Origin: Bacillota bacterium
GTDB lineage: Bacteria > Bacillota > Ch66
Assembly (NCBI GenBank): GCA_013178045.1
Contig: JABLXP010000007.1
Coordinates: 1-56,000, forward strand
DNA: 56,000 nucleotides
Direction: 5' to 3'
Positions 9,091 through 16,876 of the stretch are shown piece by piece (position 1 is the first letter of the stretch; every line of letters begins with the position of its first letter). The notes under the pieces were generated by a model. That model saw only the letters and a program-made list of their open reading frames with translations, was not told the DNA's origin and did not search any database. Both the position numbers and the translations under genes were made by a program.

Positions 9091-9477
9091 ATGAAGGGTT
9101 TACTGGCGGGGCTTTTGGCCGCGGGGATGGCCTGGGTCGTGAATAGTTGGGTTGCTAACCAAGGTAACCCGCGCCTGCTAATCATACTTCCTTTTGTGGA
9201 AGAACTGCTGAAGACGTATGTGGCTGTCTTGTTTGGCGGTTCAGTCTGGCTGAGCCACTTTACCTTTGGCAGCGTGGAAGCTGTTTATGATCTTGCCAAG
9301 CACGCTCGGGAAAATGTTTCTGCCTCGGTGATCAGCTTCCTCGGGCATGCCGGGTTTGGCTTCCTGACAGTTCTGGTTTATGTAGTAACCGGTGAGTGGC
9401 TTGTTGCCGTGCTTAGCTCGGCGATGGTGCATACGGCCTGGAATTACCTGGTTCTGCACGAGTTTGCTAGGCGTTAA
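9091..9477 (+). CDS. PrsW-like membrane protease homologue, possibly frameshifted at the 5' end
   Basis: A small (128-residue) hydrophobic protein with the spaced motifs of the PrsW/M82 family: EELLK, FGSVEA, FLGHAGFG and MVHTAWN, all in or beside predicted membrane helices. PrsW enzymes are glutamate-type intramembrane proteases; B. subtilis PrsW clips the anti-sigma factor RsiW. Here there are about four helices, fewer than in PrsW. The region just upstream in another frame (9012 onward: MRDRDLNWLFWKPQP then LNTDRFLVAAV) reads like the missing N-terminus and runs into this ORF near 9090, which suggests a frameshift. No good ribosome site precedes ATG 9091. It may be a pseudogene or a sequencing error. 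Confidence 0.55.
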   Translation: MKGLLAGLLAAGMAWVVNSWVANQGNPRLLIILPFVEELLKTYVAVLFGGSVWLSHFTFGSVEAVYDLAKHARENVSASVISFLGHAGFGFLTVLVYVVTGEWLVAVLSSAMVHTAWNYLVLHEFARR

Positions 9478-9505
9478 ACTAAGCCTGTGAAGGAGGACGC
9501 TTAGT

Positions 9506-9748
9506 TTGAAAATCTGCTACGTTTGCGAATGCTGCGAAGACGTTATGGGAGAGTTCGACGGTTCAACCTTTGACGAAGAAGGGCTTGGACTGACTGACTT
9601 GACGGAGGAAGAGCGACAAGATATAATTGAACTTGATTATGAACAGGGGCGAATGTTAGTCAAGACCCTTTGCGATGAGTGTATTTCCTCTTTGGGACTT
9701 GACTTTGATGAACGGTGGACCATTCACCATCCGTATTTCAGGCATTAG
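9506..9748 (+). CDS. fin: Anti-sigma-F factor Fin (YabK family)
   Basis: Fin inhibits sigma-F so that the forespore switches to sigma-G in B. subtilis. The 80-residue acidic protein has paired cysteines near the start (CYVCECC) and near residues 57-60 (CDEC), fitting the family zinc site, plus the LGLTDLTEEERQDII helix that matches the LGF..LT..ER pattern of Fin. The TTG start at 9506 follows AAGGAGG at 9488-9494. The location between pth and mfd is exactly that of B. subtilis yabK/fin, which supports the call despite low sequence identity. A hairpin terminator follows. Confidence 0.85.
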   Translation: MKICYVCECCEDVMGEFDGSTFDEEGLGLTDLTEEERQDIIELDYEQGRMLVKTLCDECISSLGLDFDERWTIHHPYFRH

Positions 9749-9752
9749 ACAT

Positions 9753-9784
9753 CGGCTTTAGCATTTCGCTAAAGCCGTTTCTTT
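9753..9784 (+). terminator. fin terminator
   Basis: CGGCTTTAGC (9753-9762), loop ATTTC, GCTAAAGCCG (9768-9777), followed by TTTCTTT. Confidence 0.85.
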
Positions 9785-9867
9785 AGCTTTAATGTTTTGT
9801 TTTATTGATTGAGGGGGTCCTTTTAGGGCGTCCGACTTTTGGCGTTGAGCCGAAAAGGGGGACAACA

Positions 9868-12800
9868 ATGCAGGAAATACTCAATCGGCTGGGTGAGGTA
9901 CCCGAATTTCAGCAACTCCTGGCCGGATGGCAGCAAGGGAAGTCTCCTCAACTGATTTGTGGAGCCAGTGGTTCGCAAAGAAATTTGCTCGTGGCCGGTT
10001 TGCAACGGAAGGCCAAAAACCTCCTGGTGGTGACTGCCCACATTGATGGGGCTCAGAAGGTGGTGACTGACCTCAGCACCTTCCTGCCTGATGAACAGGT
10101 GTTACTGTTCCCACCGGCAAACCCGCTGCCTTTTGGGGTGGTGGCCCAGAGTCCGGAAGTAGTTGGCCAGCGCTTGGCCGTACTGGAACATCTTTATTTG
10201 GGTAAACCGGGGATTGTGGTCACCCCGATTGAAAGCCTGGCCCAAAAGTTGGTTCCGCTCGATGTTTGGCAGCGGTCGTACCTCGCGCTGCGGCCAGGGA
10301 TGCAGCTGGCTTTGCCTGAAGTCTCTTTACGGCTGGTTAGCCTGGGATACGAGCGAACCGATCTGGTTGAAGGGCCGGGGCAATTCAGCATCCGTGGCGG
10401 GATCCTTGATGTTTATACCCTCACCCACCGGCACCCCTTTCGCATCGAGATGTTTGACGATGAGATTGAGTCGATTCGTCAATTTGAGGTAACGACCCAG
10501 CGTTCAATAAGTCCTGTTGATCAGGTTATCATCGGTCCGGCTCGAGAACTTGTTGTGGATCGTGGGGCGATTCAACGGGCAATCGACCAACTAAGCGCTG
10601 AATTGCCAGTGGCCGTTAAGCACCTAAAAAAACGGGGGACAGCCGCCGCTGTTCGCCGTCTGACCGACAAGGGGCAGGTTTACCTGGAAAAACTGGGCAA
10701 CTCGATCGTGGGCGAAGAATTTAGTGCTTTAAAGCATTTGTTTTTCCCTAAATTGGATACTTTGTTTGACTACCTGTCACCTCAGACGATCGTCTGTTTG
10801 GACGAACCGCTCCGGCTTGCCGAGACGATGGAGCACATAGAAAAAGAGATTTCCGATACCTGGCTGCACCTGGTTGAGGACGGGGCGACCCTTCCCAACC
10901 AGCAAGCTGTCTGGGCCAACTTTTCGGAGTTGATGGTCGGGACCAGCAGCTATTCGCTCGTCGCCTTCACGCTATTGCCGAAAAATATACCATTCTTAAA
11001 ACCGCAAAATCTGATCAACGTGACGGGTAAACCGGTTCCCCGCTTCATAGGGCAGATACGGATGCTGGCCGATGAGATCCGTGGCTGGCAGCAGCACCAG
11101 CGAGCGGTTGTTTTGCTTGTTTCTAATGCCAGTCGGGCTGATTATCTGCAGCAAACCCTTTGGGAGTATGGGATTATCGCTACAGTAGGACAACTACGGG
11201 AGAATAAGCTTGAGCCCGGTCAGGTCTTAATTCGCGAAGGGTTATTGGAGAGCGGGTTTGCCTGGGACACCGCGAAGCTGGTGGTCCTCACTGAAAAAGA
11301 AATCTTTGGTGAGATCAAAAAGCCCCGCCGCCGGCAATCAGCGACGACAGCAGGGGCGAGGATTGAGACTTTTACGGATCTAAAGGTAGGGGATTACGTG
11401 GTTCACGTTCACCACGGGATCGGCCGCTACCAGGGTGTTGAGAAGGTTAACGTTGGCGGGGTTCAGAAGGATTATCTGCTGATCCAGTACCAGGGGGAGG
11501 ATCGACTGTATGTGCCAACTGACCAGGTTGATCTAATCCAGAAATACATCGGCTCAGAAGGGGTGGCGCCGCGAATCAACCGGTTGGGTGGGACGGAATG
11601 GGCCCGGGCCAAGGCGAAGGTTAAAGAGTCCGTGCGCGAGATGGCCAAAGAACTGCTGGAGCTGTACGCGGCCCGAGAGGCTTTGCCCGGTTTTCAGTTT
11701 TCGCCGGACACTGTCTGGCAGCAAGAGTTTGAGGCTGCTTTTCCTTACGAGGAAACCCCCGACCAGCTGCAGTCGATTGAAGAAGTTAAACAGGATATGA
11801 TGAAACCGCGGCCAATGGACCGCCTGCTGTGTGGAGACGTGGGTTACGGTAAGACCGAGGTAGCAATTCGGGCCGCCTTCAAGGCGGTGATGGACAGCAA
11901 GCAGGTGGCTGTCCTGGTGCCAACAACGGTACTGGCGCAGCAGCACCACCGGACTTTTTGTGACCGCTTTGCCGGCTACCCGGTAAATATTGAGGTGATT
12001 AGCCGCTTCAAGACGCCCAAAGAACAAAAGCAGATCGTCGAAAGGATTGCCGATGGTTCCGTGGACATCGTGATTGGCACGCATCGGCTGCTTTCGGATG
12101 ACATCAAGTTTCACGACCTGGGCCTGCTGATCGTGGATGAGGAACAGCGGTTTGGGGTAGCTCACAAAGAAAAACTTAAGCGTTTAAAACAGAATGTCGA
12201 TGTCTTAACCCTAACGGCGACCCCCATTCCCCGGACCCTGCACATGTCTCTGGTCGGGGTGCGTGACATGAGTATTATCGAGACGCCGCCGGAAGACCGT
12301 TTTCCCGTGCAGACGTTTGTGGTTGAATACAGTCCCGAATTGGTCCGTGAGGTGATCCGTCGGGAGTTGAGGCGGGGCGGACAAGTCTTTTTTGTGCATA
12401 ATCGAATTACTGACCTTGACCGGTTCTACCGGGAACTGCGAATGCTGGTTCCAGAAGCCCGATTAGGTATGGCTCACGGCCAGATGCGGGAAGACCATTT
12501 GGAACGCGTCATGCTTGACTTTATCAACGGGGAGTACGATGTGCTGATCTGTACCTCGATCATTGAATCAGGTTTAGACATTCCCAATGTGAATACCCTG
12601 ATCGTTAGTGAGGCCGACCACCTGGGCTTGTCTCAGCTTTATCAATTACGAGGGCGGGTGGGGCGCTCTAACCGGTTGGCTTATGCTTACTTTACTTACC
12701 GCAAAGATCGCGTGTTATCAGAGAGCGCAGAAAAACGGTTACAAGCTATCCGCGAGTTTACGGAGTTTGGTTCGGGCTTCAAGATTGCCCTCCGTGATCT

Positions 12801-13386
12801 GGAAATCCGGGGTGCCGGCAATATTCTGGGGGCGGAGCAGCACGGTCATATGGCAGCGGTTGGTTTTGACTTATACAACCGGCTTTTAGAAGAGGCGGTT
12901 CTGGAGCTAAAAGGGCAAAAGCCAGCCATGGAAAGGACAGCCCCGACGGTTGAACTGCCGGTGGATACTTATATTCCAGATGATTACATCCCCGACGCCC
13001 GGTTGAAGATGGAACTGTACAAGCGGATCATCTTGGTTAAGACACCAGCGGAGACAGACGAATTGTCCGCGGAACTACGGGATCGCTACGGACCGCTACC
13101 GCCTTCCCTGGAGAATCTGATCTGTGTTACCCGCATTAAAGCCCTGGCTCAGGAAGTAGCGGTAGCCAGCATCCAACAGGAAAAGGATGCTTTGCGGATC
13201 AGATTTACGCATACGCCAACAATTAATCCAGAGAAAATAGCTCGTTTAACCCAGAAATACCGCTGGCGTTTGGAGATCAGCCAGCGGACCCCGGAATTTA
13301 TTGTCAGGACTCGAGGTTTAGAGCAACAAGAACTCCTGGGGCTGTTAGAAGGGATATTTTGGGAGGTTAAATCGCTTGCGGGCTAA
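9868..13386 (+). CDS. mfd: Transcription-repair coupling factor Mfd
   Basis: Mfd pushes stalled RNA polymerase off lesions and recruits UvrA. The 1172-residue protein shows the UvrB-like N-terminus, the RNA-polymerase-interacting (CarD-like) module with VGDYVVHVHHGIGRYQG, a superfamily-2 translocase with Walker A GDVGYGKTE, DEEQ box VDEEQRFGV, TATPIPRTLHMSL and QLRGRVGRS, and a C-terminal TRCF domain. ATG 9868 (AAAAGGGGGACAAC upstream) matches the family start; the longer frame from 9805 would add 21 unrelated residues. It stands where mfd lies in B. subtilis. Confidence 0.97.
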   Translation: MQEILNRLGEVPEFQQLLAGWQQGKSPQLICGASGSQRNLLVAGLQRKAKNLLVVTAHIDGAQKVVTDLSTFLPDEQVLLFPPANPLPFGVVAQSPEVVGQRLAVLEHLYLGKPGIVVTPIESLAQKLVPLDVWQRSYLALRPGMQLALPEVSLRLVSLGYERTDLVEGPGQFSIRGGILDVYTLTHRHPFRIEMFDDEIESIRQFEVTTQRSISPVDQVIIGPARELVVDRGAIQRAIDQLSAELPVAVKHLKKRGTAAAVRRLTDKGQVYLEKLGNSIVGEEFSALKHLFFPKLDTLFDYLSPQTIVCLDEPLRLAETMEHIEKEISDTWLHLVEDGATLPNQQAVWANFSELMVGTSSYSLVAFTLLPKNIPFLKPQNLINVTGKPVPRFIGQIRMLADEIRGWQQHQRAVVLLVSNASRADYLQQTLWEYGIIATVGQLRENKLEPGQVLIREGLLESGFAWDTAKLVVLTEKEIFGEIKKPRRRQSATTAGARIETFTDLKVGDYVVHVHHGIGRYQGVEKVNVGGVQKDYLLIQYQGEDRLYVPTDQVDLIQKYIGSEGVAPRINRLGGTEWARAKAKVKESVREMAKELLELYAAREALPGFQFSPDTVWQQEFEAAFPYEETPDQLQSIEEVKQDMMKPRPMDRLLCGDVGYGKTEVAIRAAFKAVMDSKQVAVLVPTTVLAQQHHRTFCDRFAGYPVNIEVISRFKTPKEQKQIVERIADGSVDIVIGTHRLLSDDIKFHDLGLLIVDEEQRFGVAHKEKLKRLKQNVDVLTLTATPIPRTLHMSLVGVRDMSIIETPPEDRFPVQTFVVEYSPELVREVIRRELRRGGQVFFVHNRITDLDRFYRELRMLVPEARLGMAHGQMREDHLERVMLDFINGEYDVLICTSIIESGLDIPNVNTLIVSEADHLGLSQLYQLRGRVGRSNRLAYAYFTYRKDRVLSESAEKRLQAIREFTEFGSGFKIALRDLEIRGAGNILGAEQHGHMAAVGFDLYNRLLEEAVLELKGQKPAMERTAPTVELPVDTYIPDDYIPDARLKMELYKRIILVKTPAETDELSAELRDRYGPLPPSLENLICVTRIKALAQEVAVASIQQEKDALRIRFTHTPTINPEKIARLTQKYRWRLEISQRTPEFIVRTRGLEQQELLGLLEGIFWEVKSLAG

Positions 13387-13405
13387 ATTCAGTTTCTGGT
13401 ATAAT
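13376..13405 (+). promoter_or_regulatory. sigma-A promoter of the PrsA-like gene
   Basis: TTGCGG (13376-13381), an 18-nt spacer and a perfect TATAAT (13400-13405), 35 nt upstream of the start codon and overlapping the end of mfd. Confidence 0.65.
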
Positions 13406-13439
13406 GGGCCTGTTCTAAAAATAGGGAGGTTAATGTCTC

Positions 13440-14456
13440 ATGTTTAAACGGATTTTCCCGCAAGTAGCCATTCTCGCTCTGATTTTATTGGTTGGGTTAG
13501 CCGGGTGCAGTACTACCAAGGAGACGGTTGGGCAAGTCAACGGTGAAGCGATTACAAAGAAAGAGTTCGAACAGCGTGTCAGTGATCTGCAGCGGATGTA
13601 TGAACAGCAGTATGGCATTAAATTCGAGGACGAAAGTGGGCAGAAGCTCATGGACAGCCTGAAAGAAATGGTTCTGGACCAATTAGTGGCCGAGAAGCTT
13701 CTGCTTCAGGAAGCGAAAAAACAGGGGTTAAAGGTTAAGGATCAAGAAGTCAAAGACCGTCTCAACCAGGATAAGCAGATGGTTGGCGGAGAACAGGAGT
13801 TTCAAAAAATTCTCAAGGAAGAACTGAAAATCAGTGAACGTGAATACAAAAAGTATTTGGCCGACCAGCTCCTGATAGAGAAACTTTATGATCAGGTGAT
13901 TGCTGACGTCAAGGTGGACGAATCCGAGGTCAAAAACTACTACGACCAAAACAAAGGTCTATTTGTAACTCCTGAGCAGTGGCATGTTCGTCACATCCTG
14001 CTACCTACCAAGGAGGAAGCTGAACAGGTAATCAAAGACCTCAAAGGCGGCGCGGATTTTGCCAAACTCGCCAGCGAGAAATCTACCGACCCGACAGCGA
14101 AGGAGAACCAGGGTGATTTGGGGTATATTGATGAAGACACTAACTTTGTGCCCGAATTTAAGCAAGCGGCCTTTGCTTTAAAGGCAGGAGAATTTACCAT
14201 CCAGCCAGTAAAGACTGATTATGGTTTTCATGTAATCAAGGTGGAGGATCGTCGGCCAGCCAGACAGCAGACATATGAAGAAGCCAAGAATCAGATCGAG
14301 AGTGAATTAACCAGGCAAAAACAAACCGAGAAATTTCATCGTTTTGTCGAAGAACTTAAACAAAAGGCAAATATTGTCAAGTCAGGTGACTCCCAGCCAG
14401 CTCAGCCGGCTTCAGCTCCATCTGAAGGTCCCGGGGCGGAGGGACAAAAAAATTAA
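13440..14456 (+). CDS. prsA: PrsA/SurA-like peptidyl-prolyl isomerase lipoprotein
   Basis: An extracytoplasmic foldase anchored to the outer face of the membrane. The signal peptide ends in the lipobox LAGC with lipidated Cys at residue 23. A SurA-type chaperone region (about 30-170, rich in Lys/Glu helices) is followed by a parvulin PpiC domain (about 180-275) containing WHVRHILLPTKEEAE, GADFAKLASEKSTDP, GDLGYI and DYGFHVIKVED. The C-terminal tail is Pro/Ser/Ala rich. The 338-residue length is normal. It has its own promoter and a terminator at 14465-14490, so it is a single-gene unit inserted between mfd and spoVT. Confidence 0.9.
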   Translation: MFKRIFPQVAILALILLVGLAGCSTTKETVGQVNGEAITKKEFEQRVSDLQRMYEQQYGIKFEDESGQKLMDSLKEMVLDQLVAEKLLLQEAKKQGLKVKDQEVKDRLNQDKQMVGGEQEFQKILKEELKISEREYKKYLADQLLIEKLYDQVIADVKVDESEVKNYYDQNKGLFVTPEQWHVRHILLPTKEEAEQVIKDLKGGADFAKLASEKSTDPTAKENQGDLGYIDEDTNFVPEFKQAAFALKAGEFTIQPVKTDYGFHVIKVEDRRPARQQTYEEAKNQIESELTRQKQTEKFHRFVEELKQKANIVKSGDSQPAQPASAPSEGPGAEGQKN

Positions 14457-14464
14457 GGGTGAGA

Positions 14465-14490
14465 AAGCGTGCCGCAGGGCACGCTTTTTT
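14465..14490 (+). terminator. Terminator after the PrsA-like gene
   Basis: AGCGTGCC (14466-14473), loop GCAG, GGCACGCT (14478-14485), then a run of T to 14490. Confidence 0.9.
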
Positions 14491-14501
14491 GTGGAAAAAA
14501 A

Positions 14502-14532
14502 TGAATAATTCATGTAACGGGGTTATATACTA
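14502..14532 (+). promoter_or_regulatory. sigma-G-like promoter of spoVT
   Basis: TGAATA (14502-14507), an 18-nt spacer and TATACTA (14526-14532) fit the forespore sigma-G pattern gMATR-N18-cATnMTA with only the weakly conserved first C changed. spoVT is sigma-G dependent in B. subtilis. By-eye match. Confidence 0.55.
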
Positions 14533-14587
14533 TCAGTGAAAGGTTACAGAGGATAGAACTGTATGAAAAGGAGGGATAGTTTGCGTT

Positions 14588-15151
14588 ATGAAAGCCACCG
14601 GCATTGTGAGGCGGATCGATGACCTGGGACGGGTCGTTATCCCGAAGGAGATACGCCGGACCCTAAGAATTAGAGAAGGTGACCCGCTCGAAATATTTGT
14701 CGATCGTGAAGGAGAAGTTATTCTTAAAAAATATTCCCCTATCGGTGAACTGGGTGACTTTGCTAAGGAATATGCGGACTCCCTGCATGAAGCGATTGGT
14801 CATATTGCTTGCATTGCTGACCGCGACCACATTATCGCAGTAGCTGGTGCACCCAAGAAAGAATTTATGAATAAGCCACTTGATCCAGCGGTCGAGAGAG
14901 TTATGGAAGACCGTAAGCCGGTATTAATCAATCAAGCGGGAGAACATGCTTATTGTAAAGGTTGTCCGGCGATTGAGGATGACGAGGAGTGCAAGCTTTC
15001 GGCGAAAGTGGTTGCTCCGATCATTGCCGAGGGCGATCCCATCGGTGCCGTCATTTTGATGTCCAAGGATCCGAATGTCAAGATGGGTGACATGGAGCTG
15101 AAATTAGCGGAAACTGCTGCTGGTTTCCTGGCCAAACAGATGGAGCAATAG
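14588..15151 (+). CDS. spoVT: Stage V sporulation protein T (SpoVT)
   Basis: SpoVT is a late forespore transcription regulator that tunes sigma-G dependent genes. The 187-residue protein has the AbrB-type swapped-hairpin DNA-binding domain (MKATGIVRRIDDLGRVVIPKEIR and onward, residues 1-50) followed by a GAF-like C-terminal domain (about 60-185) that includes the cysteine-containing stretch YCKGCPAIEDDEEC. ATG 14588 has AAGGAGGG about 13 nt upstream, a little far but acceptable. The sigma-G-like promoter upstream fits forespore expression. Syntenic with B. subtilis spoVT next to mfd. Confidence 0.95.
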   Translation: MKATGIVRRIDDLGRVVIPKEIRRTLRIREGDPLEIFVDREGEVILKKYSPIGELGDFAKEYADSLHEAIGHIACIADRDHIIAVAGAPKKEFMNKPLDPAVERVMEDRKPVLINQAGEHAYCKGCPAIEDDEECKLSAKVVAPIIAEGDPIGAVILMSKDPNVKMGDMELKLAETAAGFLAKQMEQ

Positions 15152-15212
15152 GCTGATAACCCCTTTCAGGTCTCATTATTCAAAAACCCCATAAGATTCG
15201 ACTCGATTACAG

Positions 15213-15245
15213 AGGTGGCGAGGGTTACGCCGCCTTAAAATTTTT
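15213..15245 (+). terminator. Hairpin between spoVT and the flippase gene
   Basis: AGGTGGCG (15213-15220) pairs with CGCCGCCT (15228-15235) with one G-U, followed by TAAAATTTTT. It is probably the spoVT terminator. Confidence 0.5.
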
Positions 15246-15269
15246 GGTTAACAGGGTGGTAGTGGACTG

Positions 15270-16871
15270 ATGACCAGACAAAATTCATTTCTCTTTGGGG
15301 CGATGATCTTGACTGTAGCAGGTTTGCTCAGCCGGTTTTTCGGGGTCCTGTACCGAATTCCCTTTGCTCGTCTGGTGGGAGCAGAAGGAATTGGTCTCTA
15401 CCAAATGGCTTATCCAATTTATACCACAGTGCTGGCCTTATCCACTGCCGGCTTACCAATCGCGATTTCCATTTTGGTGGCAGAAAAAAATGCGCGTGGT
15501 GATCGTTGGGGAGGTCGCCAGGTACTTTATCTGGCTTTAGTGCTTCTGGCCACTCTGGGTGCGGTGATGTCGTATGGACTGTATCATTGGGCGGATTGGC
15601 TGGCTTTTCAAGTGCTCCACGACCGACGGGCGATGTATTCGATCCTGGCGGTCTCACCGGCGGTTTTCTTTGGGGCAGTCATGTCGGCTTTCCGAGGATA
15701 TTTTCAGGGATTGCAGTGGATGATGCCGACTGGCGTTTCCCAGGTCGTAGAGCAATTAGTGCGGGTTGGCACAGTTCTGACGGCTGCCTTGCTCTTGATG
15801 TCTTATGGTGTCGAGTTTGCGGCTGCCGGGGCTGCTTTTGGCGCAGTAGCCGGTGGTGCGGCCGGATTAATCACTCTCCTGCTATTTTATACCTGGTTTT
15901 GCATGCGCGACCATGCCGGGAATAAGGTCAAGTCAACGCCCCGTGAGGGGATGGTTGAGCTAACATATCGCTTACTGGTTCTGGCTGTGCCAGCTTCACT
16001 GGGAGCCTTGGTTATGCCGGTGGTGCAAACCCTAGATGCAGTGCTTGTGCCGCTACGTCTGCAGGTCGCTGGCTTCACCGTGGAAGAGGCGACCGGCCTT
16101 TATGGTGAATTATCAGGGATGGCGGGGACCCTGATCAATCTGCCGACGATTATCACGACAGCGATTACGACCAGTCTGGTGCCGGCTATTTCGGAGGCGG
16201 CAGCTCGAGGAAGAGTCAAGCAGGTTGGCGAACAGCTGTCCCTGGCGTTACGGGCCAGTCTCCTTTTATGTTTGCCTGCAGCGGTTGGCATGTGGCTCCT
16301 GGCGGAGGAAATTATGCATCTCCTTTACAATGTCCCAACGGCGGGTGTTCCACTCAAGGTCTTGGCCCCTTCAATTGTTTTTCTCGGAATGTATCAAGTC
16401 TCAGCCGGGGCCTTACAGGGTTTGGGCAGGACGATGCTACCCGTACGCAGTCTGATCATCGGTGCTGCTTTTAAAATTTTTCTTAATTATTATTTGACCG
16501 TCCTGCCGGGCTTGGGTATTAGAGGACCGGCCATTGGAACAAACGTAACTTTTCTCGTGGCGGCCACCCTTAATTTTTACAGTTTGTTTGGCTTGATTGG
16601 TTACACCCCCAATTGGGTGTCACTCTTGCTAAAACCTGGATTGGCTGTTACAATTATGGGGGCGTGCGTGATCTGGGCTAATCAGACTCTAACCTTGGCT
16701 TGGGCACTGCCAGAGCTGACTACCCTGGCGGTCATCGCGGTAGGGATGATTAGCTACGGTGTCAGTCTGCTACTTGTTGGTGGACTGACTACCAGGGAGT
16801 TGGGACTGATTCCCTGGATCGGGCCGCGGCTGGCGAATGTTTTTCAGGACTTAAGATGGATAAGGGGTTAG
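15270..16871 (+). CDS. SpoVB/YabM-type polysaccharide flippase
   Basis: A 533-residue polytopic membrane protein of the MOP exporter superfamily (PST/MVF, as in MurJ and SpoVB) with about 14 predicted helices and no large soluble domain. The start LFGAMILTVAGLLSRFFGVLYRIPFARLVGAEGIGLYQMAYP is typical of Bacillota YabM/SpoVB proteins, which flip lipid-linked wall precursors, SpoVB being needed for spore cortex. It lies between spoVT and mazG exactly as yabM does in B. subtilis and overlaps or abuts mazG. Which lipid-linked substrate it handles cannot be told from sequence. Confidence 0.88.
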   Translation: MTRQNSFLFGAMILTVAGLLSRFFGVLYRIPFARLVGAEGIGLYQMAYPIYTTVLALSTAGLPIAISILVAEKNARGDRWGGRQVLYLALVLLATLGAVMSYGLYHWADWLAFQVLHDRRAMYSILAVSPAVFFGAVMSAFRGYFQGLQWMMPTGVSQVVEQLVRVGTVLTAALLLMSYGVEFAAAGAAFGAVAGGAAGLITLLLFYTWFCMRDHAGNKVKSTPREGMVELTYRLLVLAVPASLGALVMPVVQTLDAVLVPLRLQVAGFTVEEATGLYGELSGMAGTLINLPTIITTAITTSLVPAISEAAARGRVKQVGEQLSLALRASLLLCLPAAVGMWLLAEEIMHLLYNVPTAGVPLKVLAPSIVFLGMYQVSAGALQGLGRTMLPVRSLIIGAAFKIFLNYYLTVLPGLGIRGPAIGTNVTFLVAATLNFYSLFGLIGYTPNWVSLLLKPGLAVTIMGACVIWANQTLTLAWALPELTTLAVIAVGMISYGVSLLLVGGLTTRELGLIPWIGPRLANVFQDLRWIRG

Positions 16872-16876
16872 ATATA

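Noticed and set aside
11554-12165. 203-codon antisense ORF within mfd
   Set aside because: Shadow frame; the coding strand is unambiguously mfd.
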